Below are positions 8,809-17,580 of a stretch of DNA of 64,000 nucleotides, piece by piece. The notes beneath the pieces were generated by a model. The model did not search any database and had not been told where the DNA came from. It saw only the letters and a program-made list of their open reading frames with translations. Every line of letters starts with the position of its first letter. The stretch's first letter is position 1. Origin of the DNA: GCA-003244245 sp035606945 (GTDB taxonomy: Bacteria > Actinomycetota > Actinomycetes > Mycobacteriales > Pseudonocardiaceae); contig DATNDR010000078.1 of assembly GCA_035606945.1 (NCBI GenBank), positions 26,668-90,667 of the forward strand. The letters are read 5' to 3'. Made by a program: the position numbers and the translations under genes.

Positions 8809-10605
8809 TCACTGGTGGAAGGGGTCGGTCCAGGGTCGGGCGAGACGTAGAGACGCTTCCAACATCAGCGCGTGCACGAAGGCCTGCGGTAGGTTGCCGC
8901 GCAGCTGACGTTGGGTGATGTCGTATTCCTCGGAGAACAATCCGGGCGGTCCACAGGCCGCCCGGTTGCGTTCGAACCACATGCGGGCGGTGAGCGCCTC
9001 GCCCCGCTGGTGATCGGCCAGAGCCATCAGGAACCCGCACAGCGTGAAGGCGCCCTCGGCCTGTCCGAGTTCTCGGCCATCTTGGCGGAACCGGTAGACG
9101 TACCCCTCACGGGCCAATTCGTCCCGGACCGCCAGGGCACTAGCCACGCTGCGCGGGTCGGTGGCGGGCAGGGCACCTCGAATCGCCGGCAGCAGCAACG
9201 CGGCATCGACGCGCGGGTCATCGGGTGCGCGTTGCCAGCGTCCGGACGGATGGCGGCAGTCAGCACCGGCATCAGCCACGATGGCGTCGGCCAGCCTGCT
9301 CCACTCGGCGGCATCGGCGGCTGACGCGCCCGCGGCCGCTATCGCGCGGAGGCCGGCGGCGCAGATCAACCGGGAGTGCGCCCAGTGCCGATCGTTGAGT
9401 TCCCAGATACCGGCATCGGGATCGTGCCAGCGGTGCTGGATGGCGGTCACGGCCGCGGTGACGGCCTGGTAATGATCGCTGCCGAGGTGGTCATGGCGGG
9501 CGGCGACGGCAAAGAGCAGCAGTGCCTCGCCGAGGGCGTCGAGCTGGAACTGGGCATTGACGTGGTTGCCGACGATGTCGTGCCCACCGGGGTAGCCGGG
9601 CAGGTCCAGCGAGCGCTGGTCGGGCACCGGTCCACCGGTGACGGTGTAGGCGGGCTTCAAGTGGGGCCCGTCCTCGAGGATGCGTTCGGCGACGAATCGA
9701 ACCGCATCATCAAGAAGCGAGTGTGGTGCATCAGCGGCCACCGCATGGCCGGCGTAGCACTGGTCGCGGATCCAGACATAACGGTAGTCGTAGTTGCGGC
9801 CCGCCTTGGCACGTTCGGGCAGGCTCATGGTGGCTGCGGCGACCATGCCACCACCCGAGCTGGTCAATCCGCGCAGCACCGCGTAGGAGTGGCGGGCATC
9901 GCGGGGAGCGATACTGTCGCCGAGCTTGGGCATCGCCTCCTGCCAGGCTGTTGCGGTGGCTTCCCACATCCGTCCAGCGTCCGGTGGCTGGGAGTCCAGC
10001 GCGGTGTCGGACAGCTCCAGGACCAGATCGTGGTGGTGGCCCTCGCGCACTTTGTGGGTGAATCGAAGCGACCGCCTCCGATCGCCGTGCACGTCGGCAC
10101 CTGCGCCACCGGTCCACCGCATGCGCAGGTCGCCGACCCGGCCCTCCCAGCAGTCGCCGTCACGGCGCAGGTGGCTCAGGTGCCGGCGGCCGAACTCGGC
10201 CGCCGGCTCCAGGATGACGTGTACCTCGGCGGTGCCTTGCACCGCGACGATGCGCCGCAGCAGCACCGCCCGGTGCACGTCACCCGGGAAGGCCAAGGCC
10301 TCACGGCACTCGATGATCCCGGTCTCGGTAACCCACCGGGAACGCCAGATCAAGCTGCCGTCTTCGTAGTACCCACCCCAGACGAACCGGCCGGTCGGGG
10401 TGACCGCGTAGACACCGCTGCCGCCGATCAGAGAGGAGAACACCGCATCGGAATGCCAGCGCGGGACGCACATCCAGACCACGTCGCCGCGAGGACCCAC
10501 CACAGCGCCGCGTTCCCCGTCAGCCAGCACGGAATACTCGCGCAATACATGCGGCGGAAACATCCCGACGGTATCGGTATCGGTATCGGTATCGGTGCTG
10601 GGCAC
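8809..10605 (-). CDS. GH15-family glucoamylase/trehalase-like hydrolase
   Basis: About 598 residues with the N-terminal beta-sandwich seen in actinobacterial GH15 enzymes (PHVLREYSVLADGERGAVVG) and an alpha/alpha barrel with RNYDYRYVWIRDQCYAG, the conserved catalytic-acid region. Family members act on trehalose or alpha-glucans; substrate preference cannot be read here. The start is uncertain. GTG 10605 includes a Ser-Thr-Asp-Thr repeat coded by (GTATCG)4 on the plus strand; ATG 10566 (MFPPHVLREY) would leave that repeat in the leader. I prefer 10605 over the TTG at 10653, which would overlap the permease gene. Confidence 0.85.
   Translation of the reverse strand: MPSTDTDTDTDTVGMFPPHVLREYSVLADGERGAVVGPRGDVVWMCVPRWHSDAVFSSLIGGSGVYAVTPTGRFVWGGYYEDGSLIWRSRWVTETGIIECREALAFPGDVHRAVLLRRIVAVQGTAEVHVILEPAAEFGRRHLSHLRRDGDCWEGRVGDLRMRWTGGAGADVHGDRRRSLRFTHKVREGHHHDLVLELSDTALDSQPPDAGRMWEATATAWQEAMPKLGDSIAPRDARHSYAVLRGLTSSGGGMVAAATMSLPERAKAGRNYDYRYVWIRDQCYAGHAVAADAPHSLLDDAVRFVAERILEDGPHLKPAYTVTGGPVPDQRSLDLPGYPGGHDIVGNHVNAQFQLDALGEALLLFAVAARHDHLGSDHYQAVTAAVTAIQHRWHDPDAGIWELNDRHWAHSRLICAAGLRAIAAAGASAADAAEWSRLADAIVADAGADCRHPSGRWQRAPDDPRVDAALLLPAIRGALPATDPRSVASALAVRDELAREGYVYRFRQDGRELGQAEGAFTLCGFLMALADHQRGEALTARMWFERNRAACGPPGLFSEEYDITQRQLRGNLPQAFVHALMLEASLRLARPWTDPFHQ
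10571..10594. repeat. hexanucleotide tandem repeat (GTATCG)4
   Basis: Four perfect tandem copies of GTATCG lie at the 5' end of the GH15 gene and encode alternating Asp-Thr on the reverse strand. The unit is a multiple of three, so copy-number change would alter the N-terminal length without shifting the frame. Confidence 0.9.
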
Positions 10606-10639
10606 GGTGTCTTCTTGCCCTGCGTACAGCGGGGTAAAC

Positions 10640-11464
10640 CTAGCGCGCCTCAACGGGCGGGCGGTGTCGGGTGATGAGCAGCGTGAGCAGGTAGCCGCCG
10701 GCGGCGACGGCGAGGATCGCGAAGCTCGGGGATAGCACCGGCAGGAGGTAGCTGAACAGCAGGCCTGCCCACACCGTGGCCACCGCCAGTCCAGCCGACA
10801 GGAACAGCGCGGGGTACGGCCTGGTGGTCAGGCGTTGTGCGGTCCCGGCAGGAGCAGCGAGCAGACCGAGCAGCAGCAGCGCCCCGACAGCCTGGCTCGC
10901 CTCGGCGGCGGCCGCGCCGACCAGGGCGAGAAAGCCGTAGCCGAGCAGCCGGACCGGAATCCCTCGGGCGGCCGCAACCGCGCCGTCGATGCTGGCGAAC
11001 AGCAGTGGCCGAGCAATCGCGATCATGCCTGTCACGATGAGCGCGGCGATGAGTGCGGAGGTGACCGCTCGGGACAAACTCAACCCGAAAAGCGACCCGA
11101 ATAGGACGTCAACACTGGCGGTGCCGTTGGTGGCACTGCGCCGGCTGGTGTAGAGACTCAGGAAGAACACCCCGAGGCCGAGGATCCAGGCGAATACGCT
11201 GCCGATCACCACGTCGTCGGCGCGGCCCCGATCACCGAGCACGCCGAGTACGACGCCCACCCCGATGGTCGCGGCGAAGAGCCCGATCCGCTGATCGATG
11301 CCCAGCGCCAGCGCTGCCAGGGCGCCGGTGAACGCCACATGGCTCAGCGCGTCGCCGGTGAAGACCTGGGCCCGCAGCACGACGAAGTAGCCGACCAGTC
11401 CCACGGCTGCCGCGATCGCGGTGCCGGCGAGCAGTGCGTACAGCAGGAATGGTGGCCATGTCAT
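10640..11464 (-). CDS. metal ABC transporter permease (ZnuB/MntB type), second copy
   Basis: A 274-residue hydrophobic protein with about eight membrane segments and the ABC-3 signature area (ASIDGAVAAARGIPV...ASQAVGALLLLGLL). It forms the membrane channel of a zinc/manganese-type uptake system with the adjacent permease. ATG 11464 overlaps the stop of the upstream permease by 4 bases (ATGA), implying translational coupling. The longer frame to 11617 is an unrelated read-through of the neighbour. Confidence 0.9.
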   Translation of the reverse strand: MTWPPFLLYALLAGTAIAAAVGLVGYFVVLRAQVFTGDALSHVAFTGALAALALGIDQRIGLFAATIGVGVVLGVLGDRGRADDVVIGSVFAWILGLGVFFLSLYTSRRSATNGTASVDVLFGSLFGLSLSRAVTSALIAALIVTGMIAIARPLLFASIDGAVAAARGIPVRLLGYGFLALVGAAAAEASQAVGALLLLGLLAAPAGTAQRLTTRPYPALFLSAGLAVATVWAGLLFSYLLPVLSPSFAILAVAAGGYLLTLLITRHRPPVEAR

Positions 11465-12357
11465 GGCACGATTCCGGAAGCGCTCAGGTCCGCGGTGGTC
11501 CGGCCCCGCCGCGTGTGCCGGATCAGCTGACTGCCGAGGTAACCGGCGAAGGCCAGGCTGGTGACGAAGAAGCCCACCGGGAAGGGAGTGTAGTAAGCCA
11601 GGCTCAGACCCAGCCACGTGACGATCAGACCGATCATGATGGCGAGCGCCAGCGCGCGCATGGGAGCAGTGGTCACTGCTTGCGCGGTCGCCGCAGGCAT
11701 GACGAGCAAGGCGAACACCAGCAGCGTGCCGGTGATCTGGCTGACCTCAGCGGTCGCAGCACCCAGGAGTAGCAGGAACGCGATCGATAAGGCTCGGACC
11801 GGGACGTTGCGGGCGAGCGCCACCTCCGGATCGATCGACGCGAAGGCCAGCGGGCGGCCGATCACCGCCAGAATCGACAGCGCCACCACGGCGACGATGC
11901 CCAGCACGGTGACCTGCGCCGTGGTGATGCCTAGGAAACTGCCGAACAGCAGCGCGTTGACGCTGTTGAGGAACCCCCGGTACAGCGCGACGAAAAGAAA
12001 ACCGCAGGCCAGCGCGAAGGCCTGCACGGTTCCGGTGACGGCCGACTCCTCGGAGTATCCGCCGTGTCCGATGCGCGGCAACAGCGCGATCACCGCAGCG
12101 CCGGCGAGACAGAACGCGAAGTAGCCGTAGCCGGCCGCGACGCCGATCAGAACAGCACCGGCCGCCCCCGGGAAACCGATCAGCGACAGGGTATGGCCGG
12201 CGAAGCTCTGCCGGCGTAACACCATGAAGTGCCCGATCACGGCAGCCAGCACCGCGACGATCGTGCCCGCGCGGAAAGCATTGACCATGAACGGGAACGA
12301 CCACATCTGTTGGAGGTCGGTGATGGGGTTCCAGCTCGGACCGTCGGCGACGGTCAT
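11461..12357 (-). CDS. metal ABC transporter permease (ZnuB/MntB type), first copy
   Basis: A 298-residue ABC-3 family permease with VLRRQSFAGHTLS near the N-terminus, ASIDPEVALARNVPV in the coupling loop and EVSQITGTLLVFALL. It is paralogous to the downstream permease, so the transporter is probably a heterodimer. It overlaps both neighbours by 4 bases, between the ATPase and the second permease in the operon SBP-ATPase-permease-permease. Confidence 0.9.
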   Translation of the reverse strand: MTVADGPSWNPITDLQQMWSFPFMVNAFRAGTIVAVLAAVIGHFMVLRRQSFAGHTLSLIGFPGAAGAVLIGVAAGYGYFAFCLAGAAVIALLPRIGHGGYSEESAVTGTVQAFALACGFLFVALYRGFLNSVNALLFGSFLGITTAQVTVLGIVAVVALSILAVIGRPLAFASIDPEVALARNVPVRALSIAFLLLLGAATAEVSQITGTLLVFALLVMPAATAQAVTTAPMRALALAIMIGLIVTWLGLSLAYYTPFPVGFFVTSLAFAGYLGSQLIRHTRRGRTTADLSASGIVP

Positions 12358-13256
12358 GGTCTGCGCCCGGAATGTCGCTCATCGTGAGCGTCGCATCGGT
12401 GTGGATGGCCGACCACGACCAGCCGGCCGTCAGCGGCGGTGAGGACTTCGATCGGGGTGCCGAACAGGTCGGTCAATGCCGCGCTGGAGATCACCTGACG
12501 AGGTGGGCCGATCAAGGAACCGCCGGGGGCGAGGTACACCACGGTATCGAGGTGGGGCAGCACCGGATTGGCATCGTGCAGGACCATCAGCACGGCAACC
12601 CGTTGGGTCCGGGTGATCCGAGCGATGAGAGTGGCGACAGCAGCCTGGTTCGGCAGATCCAGGCTGTCCAGAGGTTCGTCCAGCAGGAGCAGATCAGGTG
12701 CTGGGGCCAGGGCCTGAGCGATCAACAGCCGTTGCTGCTCGCCGCCGGACAACTCGCCGACCGGTCGCTCGGCGTAACCGCTGGCGCCGACCAGGTCGAT
12801 GACCTCCTCGACGCGCGCCGCGGCGGATCGCCGCGGCGCGCCGCCCGGCAGCCAGCTGGGCAGCGGAAGGCCCCACCGGTGCCCGTCCAAGCCCAGTCGC
12901 ACGATGTCACGCCCCCGGACCCGCAGCGACGGGTCGAAGCTGCGGCGCTGAGGCAGGTAACCGATCCGCTTGTTGGCCCGGCCGGGCGACTGGCCCAGTA
13001 CCTGTACCCGGCCCTCCGCCAGCGGCAGGGCACCGAGAATGACCTGGAGCAACGTGGATTTGCCGACCCCGTTGGGGCCCAGCACCGCGACGAACTCGCC
13101 AGCCGCGATCGTCAGGTCGAGCCCGCTCCACAGCCGCCGGTTTCCCCGATCCACCGAGCCGTGGCGCAGGGTGATCACCGGCTGTTGATCCGTGGGCGGC
13201 TCGGTGACCTGGCGGAGCTGGGTGTCCACGTCGGGATTCAGTGAGCGGGCATTCAC
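12354..13256 (-). CDS. metal ABC transporter ATP-binding protein (ZnuC/MntA type)
   Basis: A 300-residue ABC ATPase. It has Walker A GPNGVGKST, signature LSGGEQQR, Walker B DLLLLDEPLDSLD and switch His in VLHDAN. It powers import of the metal delivered by the lipoprotein encoded just upstream. The family assignment rests on the operon and the ZnuC-like length. Four-base overlaps at both ends show tight coupling. Confidence 0.92.
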   Translation of the reverse strand: MNARSLNPDVDTQLRQVTEPPTDQQPVITLRHGSVDRGNRRLWSGLDLTIAAGEFVAVLGPNGVGKSTLLQVILGALPLAEGRVQVLGQSPGRANKRIGYLPQRRSFDPSLRVRGRDIVRLGLDGHRWGLPLPSWLPGGAPRRSAAARVEEVIDLVGASGYAERPVGELSGGEQQRLLIAQALAPAPDLLLLDEPLDSLDLPNQAAVATLIARITRTQRVAVLMVLHDANPVLPHLDTVVYLAPGGSLIGPPRQVISSAALTDLFGTPIEVLTAADGRLVVVGHPHRCDAHDERHSGRRP

Positions 13257-14224
13257 GGCGTGGTGGCATTCGATAGTGCTTGCTGGATACCTTGGAGCTG
13301 GTCGGCCTGCCAGTCCTGGAAACTGGCCGTGGCCGGGACGAGGGTCTCGGTGACCATTGCCACCGGAATATCGTGGTTTTTCGCCGCGGTCACCAGTGCC
13401 GTCACATCCGGGGTCGAATTCTGGCTGTTGAAGATAAAGATCTTGATCTGTCTTGTCTCGATCTGCTTATCCACCGTGATCTTGTCGGCCGCAGTGGGAT
13501 CGGTACCCTCACTGATCGCGTCGAGGAACGACTCCGGGGTAGCCATCCGCAAGCCCAGACCTTCGGCCAGCGGCGTCACGATCGATTCCGAGGCGCCGAT
13601 CGGTGTCCCGGTGTACTTAGCCTTGATGTCGGCGATGAGCTGGTTGTAGCGAGCCAATCCATGAGTCTCGTAGTTCTGTTTCTGCTGATCGAAATAGGCC
13701 GCATCGGCCGGATCGATCCGCTTGTAGTCAGCGGAGATCTGGTCGATGACCCGGTGCACATCATCCGGTGAGTACCAGCGATGCGGATTGCCGCCTTCCT
13801 TGACGCCGATCAGCTCGCCTACGTTCAACACCGACCGACCCGGTTCGGGGTTCGCGGCGATCAGCTTGGTGACCCACGGGTCGTAGCCGACGCCGTTGGT
13901 GACCACGTACTGGGCGCTCGCGAGAGCTCGCGCGTCGGCCGCGGTGGGCTCATAGTCGTGCGGGTCGGCGTCCGGGATGGCGATAATGCTTTTCACCCTG
14001 ACCCGCTCGCCGCCCAGTTGCGCCGCGATGCTGCCCCAGAAATTCTCGGCCGCCACTACCGCGATGTGCGTGTTGCCGGCCGACCCGTTCTGCTCAGTAG
14101 CCGAACCGTTACCGGGCGGTCTCTCGGTGGCGCAGCCGGCGAGCAAGCCGGCAACCCCTACCGTGGTCACGGCTGACGCGCAAACGAGTGATAAGGCTCG
14201 GCGCATCGCCTGGTTCACATTCAC
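13253..14224 (-). CDS. metal-binding lipoprotein of ABC transporter (ZnuA/TroA type)
   Basis: A 323-residue periplasmic-type binding protein. The signal peptide ends in lipobox LLAGC, so it is a lipoprotein. Cluster A-I features include PDADPHDYEPTAADA and GNPHRWYSPDDV with the metal-binding histidines, and GASESIVTPLAEGLGL. It lacks the long His-rich loop typical of high-capacity ZnuA, so Mn or Zn cannot be separated. It is the first gene of the uptake operon, with a Zur/Fur-type dyad about 70 bp upstream. Confidence 0.9.
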   Translation of the reverse strand: MNVNQAMRRALSLVCASAVTTVGVAGLLAGCATERPPGNGSATEQNGSAGNTHIAVVAAENFWGSIAAQLGGERVRVKSIIAIPDADPHDYEPTAADARALASAQYVVTNGVGYDPWVTKLIAANPEPGRSVLNVGELIGVKEGGNPHRWYSPDDVHRVIDQISADYKRIDPADAAYFDQQKQNYETHGLARYNQLIADIKAKYTGTPIGASESIVTPLAEGLGLRMATPESFLDAISEGTDPTAADKITVDKQIETRQIKIFIFNSQNSTPDVTALVTAAKNHDIPVAMVTETLVPATASFQDWQADQLQGIQQALSNATTP

Positions 14225-14292
14225 TTTGCGGCTCCGGATCTGGACGCTACGTAACCCACAAGAACCTCCAGCTCGCGCTTGCGAGGATAAAC

Positions 14293-14310
14293 GAAATCGA
14301 TAATCATTTC
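14293..14310. promoter_or_regulatory. candidate Zur/Fur-family operator
   Basis: The 18-bp AT-rich sequence GAAATCGATAATCATTTC has inverted arms GAAAT/ATTTC and resembles actinobacterial Zur boxes (TGAAAATnATTTTCA). It lies about 69 bp upstream of the metal-transport operon in an otherwise GC-rich 274-bp gap. Repression by Zn- or Mn-loaded Zur/Fur/MntR is inferred from position and similarity. Confidence 0.5.
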
Positions 14311-14498
14311 AAACCTGCGCCCGGCTTCCAGCATCAGCGCCACAATGTCCGGACGCGGCGCCGAGCTGGTCGCCACCCGACCCCGCCCCTCGGATCCGGC
14401 CGGGCTGCCGTCGTCCACCTGGGTGACCAATAGCGTGGCCCGTAAGCCCGGCTCAGCCACTCGGCCGGTTCGTCACACCGCCGCAGCGGCTTTCGCAG

Positions 14499-15476
14499 TC
14501 AGGAAGCTTCGGCTAGTACCAGCGCGAACCGGTCGTCTGGATCGGTCCACCACAGCTGCTCGGCAAACCCGGCCGCCTGGAGCTCCGCGCCGAGCCCGGC
14601 CCGGTGGAATTTGGTGGAGATCTCGGTGAGCATCTGCTCGCCCTGGGCGTACTGCACTGCCATGCCCAGGGCAGGAACCTGCACGGTCATCGCGCGGCTT
14701 GCCTGCAGCCGCATCTCGATCCACTCATGGGTGGCATTCCACAACGCGATGTGATCGAAGGCGCTGACGTCGAAATCGGCGCCGAGCTCGCGGTTGAGCA
14801 CGTGCAGCACGTTGCGGTTGAATTCGGCGGTCACGCCGGTGGCGTCATCGTAAGCGGGCACCATGATCGCCGGGTCGGTGACCAGCCCGGCGCCCAGCAG
14901 CAGCAGCTCATCAGGACCCAATGCGGCGCGAAGCGCGGTGAAGAACGTGGCCCGATCGTCGGGCAACAGATTGCCGATCGTGCCGCCCAGGAAGGCCACC
15001 AGCCGGCGCCCGCGGTGCGCGGCCGGCAACAACTCCAGGTGCTCGGTGAAGTCGCCGACCACACCGTGTACGGCCAGCCGCGGGTACTCCCGTGCCACCG
15101 CGGCCATCGCGGCGCGCAACGCGGACTCCGAGACGTCGAGGGGTACGAAGCGCCGGAGGGATCCGGTGGCGGTGAGCGCGTCGAGTAGCAACCGGGTCTT
15201 CTCCGACGAGCCCGAACCGAGCTCGACGAGGGTGTCCACGGCAGCCCGCGCAGCGATCTGCGTCACGGTGTGCCGCAGCAACTCACGCTCGGTGCGGGTG
15301 GGGTAATACTCGGGCAGCATGGTGATCTGCTCGAACAGTTCGCTGCCGCGGGCATCGTAGAACCATCTGGGTGGCAGCCACTTGGGTTCGGCGGAAAGCC
15401 CCACCCGGGCGTCGTGGCGCAGCGCATCGGCGGCATCGGCGTCGGACAGGTAAATCTCGAGCACAGGTGCGGTCAT
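14499..15476 (-). CDS. egtD: L-histidine Nalpha-methyltransferase EgtD
   Basis: A 325-residue SAM-dependent methyltransferase that trimethylates histidine to hercynine, the first substrate of ergothioneine synthesis. Visible features are KWLPPRWFYDARGSELFEQIT near the N-terminus (EgtD signature), the SAM motif ELGSGSSEKT, and FLGGTIGN with the NATHEWIEM region near the substrate site. Length matches mycobacterial EgtD (about 321). It is the last gene of egtABCD and overlaps egtC by 4 bases. Confidence 0.96.
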   Translation of the reverse strand: MTAPVLEIYLSDADAADALRHDARVGLSAEPKWLPPRWFYDARGSELFEQITMLPEYYPTRTERELLRHTVTQIAARAAVDTLVELGSGSSEKTRLLLDALTATGSLRRFVPLDVSESALRAAMAAVAREYPRLAVHGVVGDFTEHLELLPAAHRGRRLVAFLGGTIGNLLPDDRATFFTALRAALGPDELLLLGAGLVTDPAIMVPAYDDATGVTAEFNRNVLHVLNRELGADFDVSAFDHIALWNATHEWIEMRLQASRAMTVQVPALGMAVQYAQGEQMLTEISTKFHRAGLGAELQAAGFAEQLWWTDPDDRFALVLAEAS

Positions 15477-16237
15477 GGCTCCTCGGCAGTCGTCGCAGGG
15501 ATCGGCGCGACATCCACGGTGGTCGGTGTCGCGGTGAGCAGGTGGCAGTCCGGCACGGGCTCCCAGCCGGCGCAGTGGCTGGTGGGCTCGGAGCAGACCT
15601 GCACTCCCCCGTCGGCGACCCGCACCGCCAACGCGTGGTGCACCGCGGTCGCGGCGAACATGCTGCCGTCGGTCACCAGCAGGTTCAGCCGTGAACCTGG
15701 GGCCGCTGCCAGCACCTGTGCGGTGACCGTGCCCAGCGCCCGGCCCAGTGACTCACCAGCCACCAGTCGGCGCCGGACGAGTGCCCACAGCAGGGCGGAG
15801 TCGGTGGGTGCGTCCAGGGTGAGCAGGTCGGTGACCGGCAACTGGCGAGCCAACGTTGCCATGCTGTCCGGCCAGCCGGTGACCATCCCGTTGTGGCTGA
15901 ACAGCCAGCGGCCGGTGGTGAACGGTGCGCAGGCAGTCTCGGTCACGGGCATGCCAACGGTGGCCGAGCGCACCGCGGCGAGCACCGCGCTGCTGCGCAC
16001 TGCGCCGGCCAGTGCGGCGAATGACGTGTCGGTCCAGATCGGGATGGCCCGCCGGTACCGGATCGGCGTGGCTGCACCGTCGTGATACCAGCCGGCGCCG
16101 AACCCGTCGGCGTTGACCACCCCATCACAGCGCATATCGGCTGGTGCGTAGCTCTGCCGCAGCAGCGAATGCGGCGGCTCCAGCAGCAGCGTCGCGAGGT
16201 CACAAGGCGGCCCGAGATAGGCCAGATGCCGGCACAC
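15473..16237 (-). CDS. egtC: ergothioneine biosynthesis amidohydrolase EgtC
   Basis: A 254-residue class II glutamine-amidotransferase-like Ntn hydrolase that removes the glutamate from the gamma-glutamyl sulfoxide intermediate. The start is decided by function: GTG 16237 gives (M)CRHLAYLG, placing the nucleophile Cys at position 2; the open frame extends upstream through egtB but lacks meaning. DGFGAGWY and SHNGMVTGW match the family. It begins 5 nt after the egtB stop. Confidence 0.95.
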   Translation of the reverse strand: MCRHLAYLGPPCDLATLLLEPPHSLLRQSYAPADMRCDGVVNADGFGAGWYHDGAATPIRYRRAIPIWTDTSFAALAGAVRSSAVLAAVRSATVGMPVTETACAPFTTGRWLFSHNGMVTGWPDSMATLARQLPVTDLLTLDAPTDSALLWALVRRRLVAGESLGRALGTVTAQVLAAAPGSRLNLLVTDGSMFAATAVHHALAVRVADGGVQVCSEPTSHCAGWEPVPDCHLLTATPTTVDVAPIPATTAEEP

Positions 16238-16242
16238 GCCGT

Positions 16243-17580
16243 TCAACTCACCTGATGCTCGGCGGCAGCGTCCCGGGCGCAGCGGAAACCGGTGAAGATC
16301 TGCCGGCGGATCGGATGATCCCAGTTGCGGAAGGTGCCCCGGCAGGCCGCCGCATCGGTGGCGAACGAGCCGCCCCGCAACATCCGGTAGTCCCCGCCGA
16401 AGAACACTTCGGAATATTCGCGGTAGGGGAACGGCGCGAAGCCGGGGTAACCGGAGAACCCGGAGGACGTCCACTCCCACACGTCGCCGATCAACTGATG
16501 CACGCCTAGTGGAGACGCCCCGGCCGGGTAGCTGCCCGCCGGCGCGGGTTGCAGGTGCCGTTGACCCAGGTTGGCGTGCGCCGGGGTCGGGTCGTCATCG
16601 CCCCACGGGAAGCGGCGGGACCGCCCGCTGGCGGGGTCGAAGCGGGCCGCCTTCTCCCATTCGACCTCGGTGGGCAGCCGCTTGCCGGCCCACGCCGCGT
16701 AGGCCTGCGCCTCGAAGAAGCTGACGTGCACGACGGGCTCCTCAGGCGCGACCAACTCGGTGACGCCGAACCGGGTGCGCCACCACTGCCCGCCGTCGAG
16801 GGACCAGAACAGCGGGGCCACCAGCCCTGCCTCGCACCGGTGTGCCCAGCCCCGCTCGCTCCACCACCGCGGGTTGTCGTACCCGCCGTCGGCGAGGAAC
16901 CGCTGGTAGTCCCGGTTGGTCACCGGAGTGGTGTCCAACCAGTATGCGCCGGTGTGCGCGCGGTGCGCGGGGCGCTCGTTGTCCAGCGCCCACGGTTCGG
17001 TCGACGTGCCCATGGTGAACTCCCCGGCGGGGATCAGCACCTCTGCGGGCAGGCCAGCGGAGCGTTCGGGCCGGGGCGCGGGCGCGTGCAGCGCGGCCGG
17101 GCCGACCCGCAGCTGGTGGGTGGCCAGCATCGTCTCGTCGTGCTGCTGCTCGTGCTGCACGATCATCCCGAAGGCGAATCCGTGCTCGACCAGCCGGCGG
17201 CCCTCCAGCGGGGCGCCGTCGAGCACGTCGAGCACCTTGGTACGCACCTCGCCCAGGTAGCGCCGGGTCTGGGCGGGGTCCAGCAGGGGCAACGCAGGTC
17301 GGTTGGGCCTGGGGTGCTTGAACGCGTCGTAAAGATGGTCGATGTCGGCTCGGACGGGATCGCGCCCACCCACGTCGCGGACCAGCCAGAGCTCCTCCTG
17401 GTTGCCGATGTGGGCGAAGTCCCACACCAGCGGAGACATGATCGGGGAGTGTTGGCGGATCAGCTCCGTGTCGGCCACCGCCCCGGTCAGGGCCTCGCTG
17501 CGGGCGCGGGTGCGGCCGAGCTCGGCAGCCACGTGATCGCGCAGCGCGGCGCCGCTCAGCTCGATGATCGGCGTGCTCAC
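16243..17580 (-). CDS. egtB: hercynine oxygenase / sulfoxide synthase EgtB
   Basis: A 445-residue non-haem iron enzyme that joins hercynine to gamma-glutamylcysteine with oxygen. An N-terminal DinB-like domain supplies iron ligands: His in WDFAHIGNQEE and the pair HEQQH. A C-terminal FGE-sulfatase domain includes GEFTMGTS, KRLPTEVEWEKAAR and MLRGGSFA...FRNWDHP. GTG 17580 overlaps the egtA stop (GTGA). Confidence 0.97.
   Translation of the reverse strand: MSTPIIELSGAALRDHVAAELGRTRARSEALTGAVADTELIRQHSPIMSPLVWDFAHIGNQEELWLVRDVGGRDPVRADIDHLYDAFKHPRPNRPALPLLDPAQTRRYLGEVRTKVLDVLDGAPLEGRRLVEHGFAFGMIVQHEQQHDETMLATHQLRVGPAALHAPAPRPERSAGLPAEVLIPAGEFTMGTSTEPWALDNERPAHRAHTGAYWLDTTPVTNRDYQRFLADGGYDNPRWWSERGWAHRCEAGLVAPLFWSLDGGQWWRTRFGVTELVAPEEPVVHVSFFEAQAYAAWAGKRLPTEVEWEKAARFDPASGRSRRFPWGDDDPTPAHANLGQRHLQPAPAGSYPAGASPLGVHQLIGDVWEWTSSGFSGYPGFAPFPYREYSEVFFGGDYRMLRGGSFATDAAACRGTFRNWDHPIRRQIFTGFRCARDAAAEHQVS

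Noticed and set aside
14221..14460. 79-codon reverse frame just upstream of the metal-binding lipoprotein
   Set aside because: It runs through the promoter and the Zur-like box, and lacks a ribosome site and recognisable features.
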